From the NCBI RefSeq assembly GCF_016906535.1, contig NC_057385.1, positions 1,550,001-1,614,000 of the forward strand: a stretch of 64,000 nucleotides of DNA. Direction: 5' to 3'. This DNA comes from Rhizoctonia solani (taxonomy: Eukaryota > Basidiomycota > Agaricomycetes > Cantharellales > Ceratobasidiaceae). Under the pieces are notes generated by a model. It worked only from the letters and a program-made list of their open reading frames with translations. It was not told the origin of the DNA and made no database searches. Of the stretch, positions 63,085 to 64,000 are shown piece by piece (the stretch's first letter is position 1; every line of letters begins with the position of its first letter). Position numbers and translations under genes: made by a program.

Positions 63085-63409
63085 CTTGCCTGCCTTTGTC
63101 GCGGTCGTCGTCTGAGGGCTCTGTGTCGGGATACCATGTGACCAATATCCCTAATTGTCATTTATAATTATCGCAAATTGTCTCAATTGGGGTTACACGT
63201 TACGGAGTAGAACTCTAAGATCGCGGCGTGTATACACAATTATATGACAAGGCATATCCTGAGCCAAATCGTTTAAATAGTGTATTTATGACTCGGGTGA
63301 CCAGGTCTTTTTAATGAAAAATGTTTAATTGGGTTTACACTAGACTACTACATGGGTCGCTTATACAGCCTATCGGGTCCCGACTTTGACTATAGCTCAC
63401 CATACCCCC
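63085..63409. promoter_or_regulatory. Intergenic region upstream of dhc1
   Basis: About 325 bp between the dhc1 start and the stop of the next minus-strand gene; expected dhc1 promoter. AT-rich, no motif recognised. Confidence 0.4.
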
Positions 63410-64000
63410 TCAGGCACAGAAAGTGATCGCCAGGTTCACCTGCATTTCATTCGTCAGTACCTTCCATCACTTTAGCCACCGCATACACTTACGTCGTTGG
63501 CCTGGCACTGTCGCTGCGACTGGTAGTCCGTCGGAGTGCAGAACGCACCGCCAGGACAGCATCCCGCCGACTTGCCTGTCAACCCGGGTCACCCCACAGT
63601 CAGTATCTCACATACACATCGCGAGCCCGACTCATATCCAGCAGCACAACCACTGCGCACTGGCACTCACAGTTATTACCCGTTCCGTCGCACCCATTGT
63701 AGTACCCGAACCCAGTCGTCACCGAAACTTGTGCGGCGGGATCAGCGACACGTCCGTGCTAGACCCGCAGCCGGCGCACGTCGGGTTCTTCAGCGTCGTC
63801 TCGAGCAGCGAGCAGTTCTCGCCGTTGAACCCGCATGCTCCGGTCTGGAGGTATGCGATGGCGGCGACGAGCGGGCCGTTGCTGACGTAGTCGCCGCCGG
63901 TCGACAGCACGCGACCGCCTTGGATCAAGGTCGGCTGTCGGCAGAATAGAATGAGGGAGAACGAGGAGGAGAAGAACGGATAAGAAAGTAATTAGAAGGG
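63410..64000 (-). CDS. Thaumatin-like small secreted glycoprotein, 3' part
   Basis: Probable secreted cysteine-rich protein of the thaumatin-like group that is common in basidiomycetes; function unknown. The 5' end, with the expected signal peptide, lies past position 64000. The first visible exon starts near 63936 after an AG acceptor (PTLIQGGRVLSTGG). It continues AIAYLQTGACGFNGENCSLL and STDVSLIPPHKF. Then, in another frame, come VTTGFGYYNGCDGTGNNC, KSAGCCPGGAFCTPTDY, QSQRQCQAND and the last exon VNLAITFCA with a stop at 63410-63412. Paired cysteines fit an extracellular fold. A one-base frame break at about 63724-63727 sits between two conserved blocks. I recognise the family from memory, so the name is tentative. 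Confidence 0.68.

Noticed and set aside
63423..63949. Overlapping plus-strand open frames of 155 and 137 codons at the right edge
   Set aside because: They are antisense to the thaumatin-like gene, whose exons and splice sites are well supported.

Overview
The window is fungal nuclear DNA, most probably from an Agaricomycete basidiomycete. Evidence: almost every gene is cut by many introns of about 45-70 nt; a split dynein heavy chain is present, as reported for Agaricomycetes; and several genes belong to families typical of Agaricomycetes. Rhizoctonia/Ceratobasidium is my guess for the lineage and cannot be proved from the sequence alone. I see no transposons, CRISPR arrays or rRNA. Genes are tightly packed on both strands. 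Start codons and splice sites were set by hand from reading-frame continuity and family motifs.

Layout. Positions 1-5 kb: the start of succinate dehydrogenase subunit A (minus strand, running off the left edge) and a TBC1D5-like Rab-GAP. Positions 5-15 kb: the TBP-removing ATPase MOT1, a small complex I subunit hidden in five short exons, a tRNA-Val with an intron, and an IAH1-type esterase. Positions 14.6-21.5 kb: two tandem O-fucosyltransferase-like genes followed by a GDP-fucose-type nucleotide-sugar transporter. Positions 21.6-31.5 kb: LSM3, a Dal5-like MFS transporter, an M13 metallopeptidase, LAS1, and an unrecognised protein carrying the same 59-residue module twice. Positions 32-40 kb: a dienelactone hydrolase, the DEAD-box helicase ROK1, a mitochondrial carrier and the mRNA-export helicase SUB2. 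Positions 40-50 kb: an HNH-domain protein, a HAD phosphatase, a single-pass surface protein, the GTPase RBG1/DRG1 and a GT8 glycosyltransferase. Positions 50-64 kb: the MAPKKK SSK2, a multi-pass membrane protein, dynactin subunit 6, the N-terminal half-gene of the dynein heavy chain, and the 3' part of a thaumatin-like secreted protein.

How genes connect. Most are housekeeping neighbours without a shared pathway. Two groupings stand out. The fucosyltransferase-like pair lies beside a GDP-sugar transporter. The dynein tail gene lies tail-to-tail with a dynactin subunit.

What deserves a second look: the duplicated-module protein; micro-exons of 6, 8, 11 and 11 nt, one of which encodes part of a catalytic motif; GC-AG introns; and several places where a conserved protein jumps frame with no room for an intron. 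The frame jumps suggest either small assembly indels or damaged genes.
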